Source: Heterostelium multicystogenum
Taxonomy: Eukaryota; Evosea; Eumycetozoa; Acytosteliales; Acytosteliaceae
Assembly: GCA_003667245.1 (NCBI GenBank)
Contig: RCNN01000502.1
Span: 56,272-120,271 of the forward strand
Length of the DNA stretch: 64,000 nucleotides
Direction of reading: 5' to 3'
The position numbers and the translations under genes were made by a program. The first letter of the stretch is position 1. Every line of letters begins with the position of its first letter. Under the pieces are notes generated by a model. It was given only the letters and a program-made list of their open reading frames with translations, ran no database searches and was not told where the DNA came from. Below, one piece after another: positions 26,901 through 39,567 of the stretch.

Positions 26901-27340
26901 AACTAATGAGAGTCGTCATGATTCCAACCATTGATCTCTCATTCCAGCCACTCATTGAAGTAAGTATTACACAACAACGATCAAATATTAATTGTCAACT
27001 ATATCATATTAATTTCGTTTGGATACACAGATTTCACAATCATCTGATAAATTTGCAAACAAATGGGAATTTACCATGGACACACCTATACCATTAGCAA
27101 AAGATCATTTCCACACCCTAAGATTACCGTAAGTTTGGGACAGTGGCTCCAATCATAATCTATACCAATTTACTTACAATTTATCCATATTTTATAAATA
27201 ATCATTATTTATATCTCAGATATGCCTATGTATTCGATTCAGTCAATTTACTCCGTACCTACAATACTGGATTTCTTAATTTATATCTAACAATTAAATC
27301 TTCAACTACAACACCAACTTCATCTTCACCACCACAATAA
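23986..27340 (+). CDS. smg8: SMG8, nonsense-mediated mRNA decay kinase-complex subunit
   Basis: Exons are 23986-24767, 24841-24924, 25022-25710, 25769-25893, 25960-26666, 26727-26959, 27031-27128 and 27220-27340, about 945 residues. SMG8 binds SMG9 and regulates the SMG1 kinase that phosphorylates UPF1. A Ser/Thr/Gln-rich N terminus precedes the G-domain-like start (PCVVGVIGDSSKGK, near 24510, a degenerate P-loop), then LFMFHICNVIF (near 24890). Late hallmarks are a Cys-rich SCNCGKSI motif (near 26295), FEYQCPLGHRFYE (near 26745) and the C-terminal LRLPYAYVFDS across the last intron. The frame breaks once, at a T4 run (24438-24441); removing one T makes the whole exon sum divisible by three. 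The low-complexity N terminus is a lineage feature. Confidence 0.85.
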
Positions 27341-27886
27341 TAATAATTAGCACTTCTTAAGTGTGTAGCAAATCATTGACACTTAGTGCCTCCAACAAAA
27401 AACAACCCACTTTCCTTTTTAAATCCATTTAGAAGCCGGTATGAGAGGATGAATGAAACCAACCCATTGCGATATCAATGACAATACAGATTAGATTAAT
27501 TCTAAAGGGTAGTGGGGAGGGGGTTTGACAATGATAAATATGTCCCTGCCAAATGAATATTCATTGGTTGACCAATAACTAATGATTAGATTATATATTA
27601 TATACATTGGCATTGGAACAACAAACAAAAACATTCACAACAACAATGAACTTAGTAGCAATAAAATTCAGTGTCTTATTTGCAAAGATTTTTTTAATTT
27701 TGAATAAATTTGATTTTTGTTGTATTTTTGCTTAGTTGTGTTGTTTGGATAGTTTGTTTATTCATTATTAATATTAGTGATAGCTATTGTTGAGAAGTCG
27801 AGATACAAAGCAAATAGAGAAGAGTATAGCAGAGTATAGCAGTAGTTAATACATAATACAAAGAGAGAGTAGTATCTATTAATAGA
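27341..27886. other. Intergenic region, no gene seen
   Basis: About 545 nt between two plus-strand genes. It holds the 3' end of SMG8 and the probable promoter of the AKTIP homologue, with T-rich stretches near 27690-27760 and a duplicated agtatagcag near 27822-27842. No RNA or protein feature was recognised. Confidence 0.6.
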
Positions 27887-28975
27887 ATGACGGATAAAAT
27901 GAATGAAAGTACACCCATATTTCATAACTCAAATGATAGTGTAGAAAATGATGCATCTTCTCCCAGTGCCACTTCGACAACATCAACAACAGATAGTAAT
28001 AATAATAATAACAATAACAATAATAATAAAGCAAATGGTTTAAATAACAGTGGCATAAGCACTGAATCTTCAATTGAAAGTACTAAACTCAGATTATTAT
28101 TCGAATAGTATGTAGATCATTTCCATTGATACTGCTTTATCGGTAGCTACTTATGCTAACTTTTAACAAAACTAAACAGTGAGAAACTAAAAGAGATAAA
28201 TTTGAGAGGATTATATGTAATTCCATCAATCAATTCAATATTTGGTAATAATCTATCTTTATCTATAATCATCACTACCTAAAGAACTAATTAGTTGTTG
28301 AAATATACTGAAGAATGGCACAATGTATTATTTATTAGAAATAGAGTATATAGATCCTCAGTAATCAGATTCTTAATTATTATACCTGATGAGTATGAAC
28401 TACATCATTTAGTCAAATCTGATCGAATTATTCAGGTGTATTAATCATAAAATCTTTGATATCATCGGTACATATAAATACTCTTTAGTTATCCAAATTC
28501 ATGTCCATCAGTTAAATTCCAAACACCAGTTTTCCACCCTTTGGTTGGTATGGACGGAGAGTTTGAACTTCAACATCATTTCCCAGATTGGAAAGCAGAA
28601 AAATATATGATTCCTCACATTCTATGTTATATTAAGAATATATTCCACAATCCTGAAAAGTTTAACTATCCACCATTAAACCCAGAAGCTGCGAAATTGT
28701 AAGAAGAAATCAAAGTAGACTTCTGGAGATTCGACTAACACTTTGTCACATTTCATCAACATTATTAAAGATTGGTTGAAGACTATGAAGAATTTTTAAG
28801 AAAAGTATCACATTTCGTCAAGTTATCAATACAGAACGTCTATGAGAATCCCCAATTTTCACCGATCGTCTTTACAGAATGGAAAGATAAAACTCAATTT
28901 GAAAACACCAAGAACAGCGTACTCAAGAGAGAGACCACTGTATTTGGAAAAGTTAAGAATCTATTCTCAAGATAA
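27887..28975 (+). CDS. AKTIP/FTS homologue, catalytically inactive E2-like (UEV) protein
   Basis: Exons 27887-28107, 28180-28244, 28314-28392, 28489-28698 and 28771-28975 join without any frame break to 259 residues. An Asn/Ser-rich leader of about 65 residues precedes a UBC-fold domain. Diagnostic stretches are GLYVIPSINS, EWHNVLFIRNRVY, the IPD-DYP junction across intron 3, VKFQTPVFHPLV and PPLNPEAAKL followed by the C-terminal helix. At the position after HPLV, where active E2 enzymes carry the catalytic Cys, the sequence is GMDGEFEL with no Cys, as in animal AKTIP. Animal AKTIP (Fused Toes) works with Hook proteins and FHIP to link early endosomes to dynein; the same role is inferred here. 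The donor at 28393 is preferred over 28436 because it rebuilds the conserved motif. Confidence 0.85.
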
Positions 28976-29135
28976 CAGACAGATAGTGATAAATAGATAG
29001 ATAGCTAACTTACTAACTACTGCTACCCATTAAATGATAGTAGTGGTGGTAGTCTGGAGATAGTTAGCAATTAGAAACATATAAACAGCAACCAAACTTA
29101 CAATAATCAGTTCAGTTTCCAAATGAAGGAACCAT

Positions 29136-32096
29136 TTATTTTTCAATTAATGTATCCAACCTTAGAAGCAGTGAATATTTCTTATATTCTTCAGCCAGTG
29201 GTTTGATTTGCTTGAGAATAATGTTGTTGACTTCCAGAGTGGTACCACCAATTGACTGAATACTTTTGATGATTTGATCGACATTGTTTTTGGTAGGTCT
29301 TCTAATTTCTCGTTTGATTCCAAGTATGATCTTTTCATTGTTGACACTCGACAATGACGGTGTTGTATTAGAAAATAATGTATCTGATGTTGCTGGTGAA
29401 ATGGAAGTTGGTGAAGGTATTAAATTGTTGGTTGGAATGGATATTGGAACCACAACTGATCTATTGAGAGGTGGTGAAACTTTGCTTTGGAGTATATTTG
29501 ACGATAACAAAACTGGTGACATATTGTTATTAACATTGTTGTTGTTTTGAGGTAATGCAGATATTGCTGTTGGTGATGTTATTGGTTGTGGTGGCGGTGA
29601 GGTTGGTGTAGTTGTGGATTTTGCTAAAGAGGTTGGTAAGTTAACAGCAGTTGATGTTGCTAATGGTGAAGTGGTAGTTGGTACAATATTAGATTGAGGC
29701 AATGGTTGTATTGCAGGTACTGCTGGTGGAGGTGACAAAGGCACCACTGGATTTTGAGGGGATAGAGGAGTTGAAGATGCTGGTGTAGGTGTTGCTGCTG
29801 ATGCCACAGGTGGAGAAACCGGTGCTCCTGGTGTTGGTACCACTGCAACCACTGTCGCTGGTGGAGGAATAGTTGGTTTGGGAGCAATTTTGATTGGTGG
29901 TGGAAGCTTTGATAATCTTCTTCTCTTTGGTGGACCCTTTCTTAATGATGCACCTTCAATATCACTATCCTCTGCTTCATCAATTGAGACATCCAATCTT
30001 TGTCCTTTATCTTTACGATAGGGATTACCAAAGAGTGGATGGTTCGGCTTCTTGTCTTCATCAATATCACGAAGAGTCTCTCTCTTGTTTATGGTTTCGT
30101 GATAGTTACCCATCTGGCTGATTGGGACATGATACTTTGATTCTTCATCATCCTGCTTCTTCTTAAAAAGGTGATGCTTCATTCTATCTAGCTGAGAAAG
30201 CAATCCATTCTTTGGAATATCAAATACATTTCGGTGTAGATAGATACCGCTCTGGGTGTTGGAGTTTAAACTATTCTGTTGCTGAATATCCTCAAAAGAC
30301 TCTGCAACCTCATCATCTGCATCAGGAACTGCTGCGGCTGCCGCATACGAGTCATACCCACTCTCCAATATCTTATGTACACTTCTATTGCTAAACAACA
30401 TTGATTTACTGCTATTTCCAATCATACTATCCTTGCTCATATTGACTGAAGGTGCAGGTGCAGTATTAGTTGCTGATGACACTGCCATTTTTTGCTGTTT
30501 CGGATCAACCTGCTTACTGGTGGACTGCTGTTGTTGTTGCTGTTGCTGCTGAGCAGCAGATTGAGACTTTAATTTCTTTACAAAGTTATTCATATGATTG
30601 GTGAATTGTATATCTATATTATCTGGTATTAAGTTTATTGTACAAAATCTCTTCAATGCTGTTGTATTACAGTTGTCAAATGCATTATTAGTAATTTATA
30701 TGGCTATCTATGTTATTTTAATACATACCATTTCTCATTGGTGTTATATAGTAAGGTGGAATAGAAAGAAGGTAACTTTCAAATTCTTGTTTCCACTTTG
30801 GTGATGGTGCAAGCTTGAGATGATTGACCAACTCATCGAGTAGTACCCAGAGTCTAGGATAGTTATATGGAAATACAAATAAGTTAACTGTTTGGCCATT
30901 GGAACTTGGTCTTAAATAACCAAAAGGATCACCTTGACCTGAAATCGACTGACTATTAAATACAAATGTCTATAATGCAAAACTGGTCAGAACAAAAGTA
31001 CCTTCCACATAAAGCTGCCTACTTACTTGGACACAATTTAGCTTATTGGACAGTAGAAATTGTGTTGCAGGGCATGGTTCAACCTCATATTTATCAAATG
31101 GGAAATTCTCTGGTATATTTGAATCGCATTCCACGAGCGAATATCTAATTAAAGGATGAGTTGATCTTGATGGCTAAAGTTGAAGTTAGTGGTGAATGTT
31201 ATTGGATTTGAGGCCAAGCCTGTTGTTGCTGTTGCTGTTGGTTGTTTTTACTTACAAATGTTGTTGAATTTATATCGGGATAGTATGACTCTGGTATGGG
31301 CCAGAATCCTTGGGATCCCCTGACAAAGAGCATTTTGTGGGGTGATGAAGCAGGAGGTGGAAATGAGAGTGCTGGATTGGGAATCGGATCGAATGTGACT
31401 AAGACTCCACTCGTTAGCTTGGTGATGAGGGATTCGATCTGCGCGATCATCTGCTTCATGTTAGTTGCGATGTGTAGCTTTCCTCCTGTGGCATCACACA
31501 CTGCTGCGATCGACTCGTTGGTGACCAGTGAGTTAGGCGATGCGATTGTTGGTGGCAGCGGACTCGCCACACCAGAGAACTTCATCAGGATCGAGAAAAA
31601 GACGCTGGTCCCATCGATAGGCCTCGCTAGTCAGCTCGGCAAAGGGTATGGTTGAGCGTGGCACCTGGAACTGTTCGACCAGTCCGTTGGTGGTTGTCAT
31701 GGCGCCACCATCGGTGAGCAGCACGATGACTGCGGGCTCAACAAACCAAGGGTTGCGACCCATGCCATAGTTGTCAATGAGTGTATGTATGCGAAACTGA
31801 TTGAGCAAGTCGAATGCGCGGCACAGTGAGCCTGGCAGATTCGATAGATCATTGCAGTGCAGATTCTTCAGCTCATTCAGGAATGAATTGAAGTGATCAC
31901 GCCAGCCGCTCTTGATGGCATGGCTAGACTCCTCAGTGGTGATCAAAAAGAAACGATCACTCCTAATTGAGCTGTCCTTCGAACGAATCTTGATAAAATG
32001 CTCGATCGCAGCCTTTGAGCAATCCAACAGTGACATTCCATTTGCTGTCTTTTGGTTCATGGAACCACTTGTATCAACAACAAACGTAATTAGCAT
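29136..32096 (-). CDS. ints6: Integrator complex subunit 6 (INTS6/DICE1)
   Basis: Exons complement(31256-32096, 31027-31173, 30729-30969, 29136-30658) encode about 915 residues. The start at 32096 opens straight into a von Willebrand A domain with a MIDAS-like DTSGSMNQ motif, then SGWRDHF, DNYGMGRNPWF and SEAYRWDQRLF, all characteristic of INTS6. The middle keeps GFWPIPESYYPD, PFDKYEVEPCPATQF, GYLRPSS, FPYNYP and IPPYYITPM. A Gln-, Ser- and Pro-rich region (about 29340-30560) is lineage-specific. The final 60 residues match the conserved INTS6 C-terminal helix region (VNNIILKQIKPLAEEYKKY). INTS6 is part of the Integrator complex that cleaves nascent snRNA and terminates promoter-proximal RNA polymerase II. 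The frame breaks at an A5 run (31596-31600); one base change restores it. Confidence 0.88.
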
Positions 32097-32530
32097 TGGT
32101 TTCTATTAGATATATTTTACTATTACTATTGAGTTGCTATTTGGTATTAGTTCTTGTGTGTTGTTGTTGTTGTATTGTTTCTAAGTTTGGTTTGTTCTAT
32201 GTTTGTGTTGTTAGTTACACACAACACACCTATGCAAACCAAAGCAAAGCTAATAAAGCAAACTCAACAAAACTAGTCTAATCTACTAATAAACAACACG
32301 CCCTATTTAAGATAATGTAATAACAATAAATTAATAATTAATAAATAATTTACTTTTTTGACTTCAATTTTTAGAAGAAAAACAAATAACATATGACCTC
32401 AATTCTTCAAATACCACATATTCAATATCATTAAAAACATAAATCAACCACACCACTATTACCACTACAAGTAATATAAATAACCACTTTAGCCTATCTA
32501 TCTATCTATCTTGTTTGTACATTCATTACT
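32097..32530. other. Divergent promoter region between INTS6 and an unknown gene
   Basis: A 434-nt AT-rich spacer lies between two genes transcribed away from each other. It contains GTT/TTG-rich and ATCT repeats (near 32497-32512) but no recognised element. Confidence 0.5.
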
Positions 32531-33248
32531 ATGAATGATATTACATCAAATAAAGATGATGAATTATTTATAGATAACTTCAATAGTTTAATTGATATAA
32601 AGTACAGAATTCTAAATGGATATAAACCACTTATAAATTGTAGCAATCATATTAGTAATAGTGATATTATTGATAGTAACAATCAAAATAGCATTAATAG
32701 TAAGAAGAGAAACAGATCAAATAGTTGTAACAGAAGTGATGTGGAAAAGAAATTAAAATCAAATCAAGATCAACAACCTGTGTATTCACTTATAAAGAGA
32801 AGCATTGTAAAGAATAATCTATCAATATTGGATCTCTATGATGAAACATTCAGTCTTTTGTTAGAAAATGATTTAATGTCGTATAACTCTATGGTTATAC
32901 CTGAAATTGATAGATGCAGTTCAATTAATAGAAACCAGAGCTTCTTAAGCAATTATAACACCGAGAAAAGTCAAAGGAATCAGCAGTCTTTGACAAAAGC
33001 ATGGCAAAACATAGATTCAATTCTTCAGAGTGGCTATCTTGATAAAAATCTTACAACCTCCACTATGTCAAAGCCATGGATGATAGAACAGCGCTGTCCT
33101 TCCATTTTGGAATATCAATTGGTAGGCTCTATCAATGAATGAAAGCTACACCTCATCATCAAGAAATCAACCAAATCGATTCAACTCACTGATAACATCA
33201 TTTTACCAGATTCCATTACAACCTGAGAATCAAATAACTAGAGTTTAA
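32531..33248 (+). CDS. Unrecognised Asn/Ser-rich protein
   Basis: Exon 1 (32531-33121) is 197 codons, phase 0. A GT-AG intron (33122-33209) joins it to a short exon (33210-33248) ending in a stop, giving 209 residues. The sequence is hydrophilic, with an Asn/Ser/Lys-rich middle containing a basic KKRNRSNS stretch that might act in nuclear import. The C-terminal third (SLTKAWQNIDSILQSGYL, KPWMIEQRCPSILEYQL) looks less biased and may be a conserved motif. No membrane segment or signal peptide is visible. If the intron is not used, the protein ends at 33142 instead. No family is recognised. Confidence 0.6.
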
Positions 33249-33697
33249 TCTATTGTTTAATGAAGATACCATATGTTATCTCAACGAACTTTATAAAACG
33301 GGGTTAATGAATAATTATTCAACTATCCAGTAATATAGCGACTATGAAGCTCTATCGCCAAAGGATTTTACCATCCACTCAGCAGTAGTTCCAGTACCGG
33401 TGATAGAGTCAGCTATGATTATCGAAGTTTATTGACCAAATTATATCCCAATAAAATCTAAATCTAAGATATAAAATATATAGCTAATGGAGTATCATCT
33501 AAAATGTATTATTAAGGTATTAATACATAGACTTATTGCTATTTGTTCCAAATTATAACTTTTTATTGATATTAATATTCAAAACAATAGAAATAGAATT
33601 TTTTATTTTAACTACACTAGGATTAATTAACATTATGTTAAATATATATGTTGATTAATAGGGGTGAAACAATATAGATTGATTGAATTTGAGACAC
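33249..33697. other. Intergenic region between convergent genes
   Basis: About 450 nt separates two genes that end towards each other. It is AT-rich, with no gene or RNA element recognised. Confidence 0.55.
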
Positions 33698-34827
33698 TTA
33701 GATCTGAATTGATCCTTCTGTACCATACCCCCATCTCTGACCGACTTGTAAGAGTGGAATACAGTTTTTTCTTTCAATTTTCAAATCTGGGTTGATATAG
33801 TTTGCATGTAAAGAATGGCCACATCCGATAAAATGAGTTGGAAGAATGAATTTTGCAACTGTTTTACTTGAGTCTGGTGCTTCAATATCATCTTGGCGAA
33901 CAATGAAGCAGATGGTTTGAGAACTATCAACTACAAACAAGGTTAACTCCACTGTCGATCCCCATTTAAATCTGTTAGCCAAGACTGAAACATTAGAGAA
34001 ACCAGGGTATTCATTACTCTCATTTTTAAAAGAGTACAGAGTTGGTGGGGGAAGATCTTTGGTATTTGTAATGAATTTGATGGGATCCGAGATTAAAACT
34101 GAAAATTGAAATTTAGACTCATCACACAATAAAAATCTAACCTTAACTTTATCAGATCGACCATATAGTCTTTTGAATTTGATGTTCATGGAGACTATTC
34201 CATCAGCTCCTACATTGGAAGAAAAGTTTTCCAAGGAAAAAGCACAGTCTTCACTGTTCACTGGTCTTGCAATGACAATCAACTCTGAAGGAACAGCTTT
34301 TCCTTCCACATTTAGGGTGAATTTTCCACATCCGTTCTGAATAATAAACTCTGGAGGTAAGAGACTTGTGATTCTCAAATTTTCTTTTGATTCTTTGTGA
34401 ACTTTAATTTGTTCATCCTGGGTAGCCAATTTTTTAACCTTCTGTCTTCTGGATTTCTTGGTATTCTCCCTATCCATTGTGGTTTTTCTCTTTTTTCAGT
34501 TTGAGAATTAGAAATGTTGCTTGAGGTATCAGGGGATAGCGAGGCCGAATGTGATAGCTCGTTACTTGAAATCCAACCGGTAGGACTTGTTGGATTTGAA
34601 CTATCACTGGACCAGGACTCTGGAGTTTGTAAACTACCCTCTATTGTATCAATGAATGAAGAGTAATCAACCAGATCTGATGAAACAGGGTTACTAAGGT
34701 TAGACTTGCATTCCTCTAGGACATTGGTTTCAACATTGGTTTCAACATTGGTTTCAACATTGGTTGATCCAAAAGGAAAATCCAGGAAATCTAAGAATCT
34801 TGGAGAGTAGGTATCAGGAACTTCCAT
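33698..34827 (-). CDS. Unrecognised protein with a conserved-looking beta-rich C-terminal domain
   Basis: The N-terminal part (34827 to about 34485) is acidic, Ser/Thr/Pro/Asn-rich and contains a tandem NVET repeat from 3.7 copies of a 12-bp unit. The frame then changes at a T5 run (34483-34487) and continues to 33698. The second half has a basic segment (KKSRRQKVKKL) and a balanced domain of about 220 residues with alternating hydrophobic patterns (FTLNVEGKAVPSELIVIARP, KVKVRFLLCDE, VSVLANRFKWGS). The layout of acidic leader, basic stretch and compact domain would suit a transcriptional regulator, but no family is recognised and this is only a guess. Confidence 0.6.
34721..34764. repeat. 12-bp coding tandem repeat (3.7 copies)
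   Basis: The unit acattggtttca repeats from 34721 with almost no divergence, encoding Asn-Val-Glu-Thr repeats on the minus strand. Perfect copies suggest recent slippage and possible length variation between strains. Confidence 0.9.
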
Positions 34828-37800
34828 TTTCTAGTTTTAAGGTTATTCCGGTTCGATTGACAAGAAATATTAATTGATAAATTAGTTTTTTTTTAATTAG
34901 CAAAAGATACTGATTGATTGATTGAATAATTAATTGATTGAAAATATTGATCATTTATTAATTTAATTTCGTTGATTATTATTTCCATTTACTTTTTCTC
35001 CCACCCCCTTGTTCTTAAATTTTTGATTTGATTTAAATACAAAAAACACTATTTCATTCGAAAGTGTGCAACATCAACAACACACCAAAAGATTTATTTG
35101 ATTGCAATAGTGTCAATCATTCAACAACAGTAATAATTTATTTGGTTTCAATAGTGATTGATGCTGATCATCTTCATTATTGTGTAACACCAGTAATTTA
35201 TTATTAAACATATTCTTAGGGAATGAAGATCATAATAAATTGGTGTGATAGTGTTATTTACTTAGGTGTTGTATTGGAGAGCACTATATCATGCTATAGG
35301 ATACTCAACAACAAACATGATTAAATTAAAGGACAAGTTGAATTTATAGCAAACAACGAACAACGCGGGGTAAATTAATTGTGGATGGATGAACTCCAAC
35401 ACACACATTTTTATTCCTATTTTATTAAAAGTACAGAGTAGTGTTAATATATCTGTTACATAAAGTTTACTTGCTCCCAACGTATGTGTATGTATAGGTA
35501 TTGTATTAAAATATGAAATTTATTGATTGATAAATTTTAGTGAGATATATTTAGTCTGGCCATTGACCTCAATAAAATTACATCAACTTTTCTTTTTTAT
35601 TTCCATTTGATATTGGTCCATTCCGTTACAACTCCTACGAGCGTTCCATCCCATCAACCTACCCATACTACGTTGCTACTTCTTAATGCTCGTTGGTGTA
35701 TTTATTTTCAGTATTGTATTCTTATTACACCAAAGTGAGAGTACTTTAAATAAATCAAAATATAATTCCCAAATAACAAGAACAACTTCAACTACAACAA
35801 CAGCAATAACAGCAACAAGGATGCCCATCCGGCCAATCAATCAACTAGTCAATCACTACAATTGTTAGTACTGATAGCTGACTAGAAGGTGGAATCTTCA
35901 AGCTGGCAGCGTAAATACTTCCTTGTCTCTCTTGATTCAAGGGAATATTTATAAGGATGATCAATTGTTAGTTAGATGAAGCGCGTTTCTTTGTGAACTC
36001 TTGGCTTCATACAATAATAAGTCGAAAATGGCCTTCCATGGATCCATATCAATGGTGGGGGTTGTTTACTTTTTTTGCCAAGTTTCAACAACTTCTGGCT
36101 GTAGATGACCAAAATACACTTCTGGATTTGATGGATATAATCTTCTTCAATGATGTGTCGATTCTAATACATTTTTGAGGTGTGATTTGATTTGCGGTGA
36201 AAATTATTTTGTGAACATTACACATGAAACACCTAGATCTGGTGGAATCACCACACCTTCTGGTCAAGCAAACCACAAAACTTAAAAAATCTCACTCTAA
36301 TACAAAAAACAACCATGACCACTTGAACTGGATATTAAAGCCAAGTCCAAAACAAAATAAAATCAAAAACTCAAAAATCAATTTAAATAAATATCTTTGT
36401 TTCGTTAAAAATAAATGTTTATTTTCCCTCACACATTAAAATTGCACTACAACGAAAATCAAGTATAAAAAATTGAACCCTTATTGGTATTTTTTTTTTA
36501 CTAAAGTTTGCTAGGTTGTAGTTTTTGTATTGTGATAATTATATAATTCAATCAATCAAAACAATCAAACAATCAATCAATCATTAGCAATAACAAATCA
36601 GGTAATCATTGATAATAGATTTCAGCAGTAGATCAAAATCAATAATCAGAAAGTTGTAATTATAAATCTCATCATTCAAATAATCAATAATCATCAATAG
36701 CTGATTTACAAATAGAAATAAGTAAGAATAGTAATAAGAATAATTGTTAATAAAGTAAGTGTCAGAATATTTATATATAAAAGTTGTAAAATAACAATCT
36801 TAAATCATTTGAAAAGATATCGAAATTTAATATCCACTCACTTTACACAAAAATCATTTTAAAATACTACTCTGTTTCTTTTGTCTCTTTGTCTTTGGTT
36901 AGTTGTACGCTTGCAGGCAATATCTCTGTCTCAACATTCAATGTATAGATAATATTTAAATTATTATCATAAAACAATAAGAATGAGTGTGATTGTTACT
37001 GACTCCAACTCCATACTATACTATTCTACACAAACTCAAATCATGTTATATTTTATTGGTATTTAATACTATGCTTTTCTATGGCAGCTGCTTCCACACT
37101 TTGGCGATAAAATTGTAATTAAATTCAATGAAATTCCAGTGCTGTTCCTATATTTTTAGTTTGGCTTAGTGTTATCTGTTGTTATTAACGTTAATTGTTA
37201 AATTTGGCTTGTTGATTGTCATTTTATAACACCACTTAAATCAACAGCAGCAGTAATAGCATAGCAGTAGCAACAAAATCAAATAATGGCAGTAACAACA
37301 TATCATTTCATCTCAATCCTTTACTTTTTTTATTCTACATGGAATTCGATTGATTGAGTAAAAAGAGGAATTTTGGTTATCATAATTACTTTATTTAAAA
37401 ATATATATCTCCCTTTCATTCACCATTAACACACAGCTATATTATATTATAATGGTAATAATGACACCAATATTGTACAATGTTACTATTATTCAATTTT
37501 TATATATTACGATTTAACAAGTATAAATATAATCTTTCATTGTCTATCAAGAACCAAACAGGCAATTATATTGTAATAACAACATCATATGGTGATGTCG
37601 AATCAATCACAGATGGATTTTCAATACACAATAGATGTTATACACAAAGAAAGAAATGTTTAATAAAATCCATGGATTCCTAAATGACCAAATCAAATCA
37701 CGCAGTAATGTGTTTTGCAGTTTTGCAGGAGTGTAGTGGGTGTGATTTAGTTTTGATTGGAATGGGTTGATTGTCGAATCATATGGTATCAAAAAGGAGG

Positions 37801-39567
37801 GAGAAATATGGATATTATCATCACTATCCACTCATTTATTAAATGGATTAAATGGATTTTATTAAAATCAATTTATAAAAGTTGTTGTTATTGTGTTGTT
37901 GTTGTTGTTGGTGTGTGTTTATGGAAGTATGAAAGAAAGCTGAAGGGAAAGAAGTGAAGGAGTAACAGTATTTATACATGTATAAGTATTTGGAAGATAT
38001 TGTAAAACTGATTATCACCAACAACAAACAAATAAACAACAACAACAATAATAATAATAAATATTAGTATAAATCATTTCCATACTAGATAGTATAGAAT
38101 AATAATATATCAAGTTAGTTATAATATTATTTTATTGTAATCAATTTGATTTCAATCCAACACTCCACTCCACTCCATAACGAAACATACAGTAGGTAGT
38201 AATATTATTCTATATGCATTGATGACAGTCACTCAGTCACACAACACAATTACACACCTACCCTACATAAACATTATCTTACTGGCCTTATTTTACTATA
38301 TTTTTCAAACGAACAACAACTTACCAAACGAATCAATCAACACAATCCTTCAGTCTCAGGAGCAAAAGCAAAGTGTGTAACAATTTTAACACTTTTGTTC
38401 TTACAATTAATATCTATCTTATTTTATTTTAATTTATATCTTGTTTGTTTGATTTGGATAATTCCCCACTAATCTTTGTAAAAGTCAGGTGTATCTTTCA
38501 TGACTACTTCTACACTATCTACTTTTCCTTTTAATTCAATCTATCCAACACAACACCACTACTACTACATTTGTTGTCTTACTTTTACAACATCACCACC
38601 TAACAGTTATGTTGATCCAGTCCAATCCAACCCAAAAGCAACCACTCCACTTTACCATTTTCATTCAATAACATGATCAATCTATCATTCTAATATTTAT
38701 TGATCAAATTGTCATTCTATATTCACATTTTATTATTTTTCCTTCTCTTTTCTTCCCTTCCCTTTCCTTTCCTTTGCTTTCTATTTCATCTTAATATTAA
38801 TATGTGTATGTGTATTTGTGGACATTTGTGTATTAAGGGTTCAACACTCTATTGTTGTTATTAGAGTTGTCCTTGATTGTTATTGTGATGATGAGAACAC
38901 ATGAAGTGTGTTGTGTTATCAGTGTAGTGGTTCGTTTAGTGTGGTATGGTTTGGATTCCATCATTATCATAAGCATTTATTGGGTTGACGGGAATTTTGA
39001 TATTTTTTTTAATTTAATTTTTTATTTTTTGTTATTTATTGTACATATTACACTGATTAGTTGTGTCAGACCAACAACAATAACAACAACACAATCGACT
39101 TGTTTCACAGTCCTGATAATTGAATCAAACCACTACTACTACTACTACTACCACAATCTCAGCACCACTACCACTCTACCACTACCACAATCAGCATTAT
39201 TTCTATTAAACAAATTAGATAGATATTATTGTTATTATAGTTATTTGATCAAATAATTATATCTATCTAAATATATATCATTATTAATAATAAAATAGTA
39301 ATAATAACAATAGAATAATAAAAATAATTTAATAATAAACTAAAATTATAAAGATCAATATTTATATACTCTTTCTTATATATATTTCACTGCTCATATA
39401 TTAATTTATCACTTGTATTCTAGGCTTAAGCATATTTTCCCAATCGAATCAAAACAATTACAACTAGATATAGACAAAAAAACAAAGAGAATTAAAGAAT
39501 CATCCAAATTCAATCAATTCAATTCAAATTTGTTAAGATTTATATAGAAATATAGAAAGATAAACAA
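34828..39567. other. Long gene-poor AT-rich region
   Basis: About 4.7 kb has no convincing gene. It holds promoter sequence for genes on both sides, many A/T runs and CAA, ATC and TAT microsatellites. Around 35885-36300 short coding-like pieces occur in several frames, including one resembling a PH-domain strand (see findings). Other open frames (37480-37683, 38852-39256) have codon use no better than random AT-rich DNA. Confidence 0.5.

Noticed and set aside
34845..34860. Possible tRNA T-arm (GGTTCGATT)
   Set aside because: No complementary stem, anticodon arm or acceptor stem around it.
38852..39256. 134-codon plus-strand open frame
   Set aside because: Residue use is Ile/Leu/Tyr/Thr from ATT, TAC and ACT microsatellites, with no conserved-looking segment or good start context.
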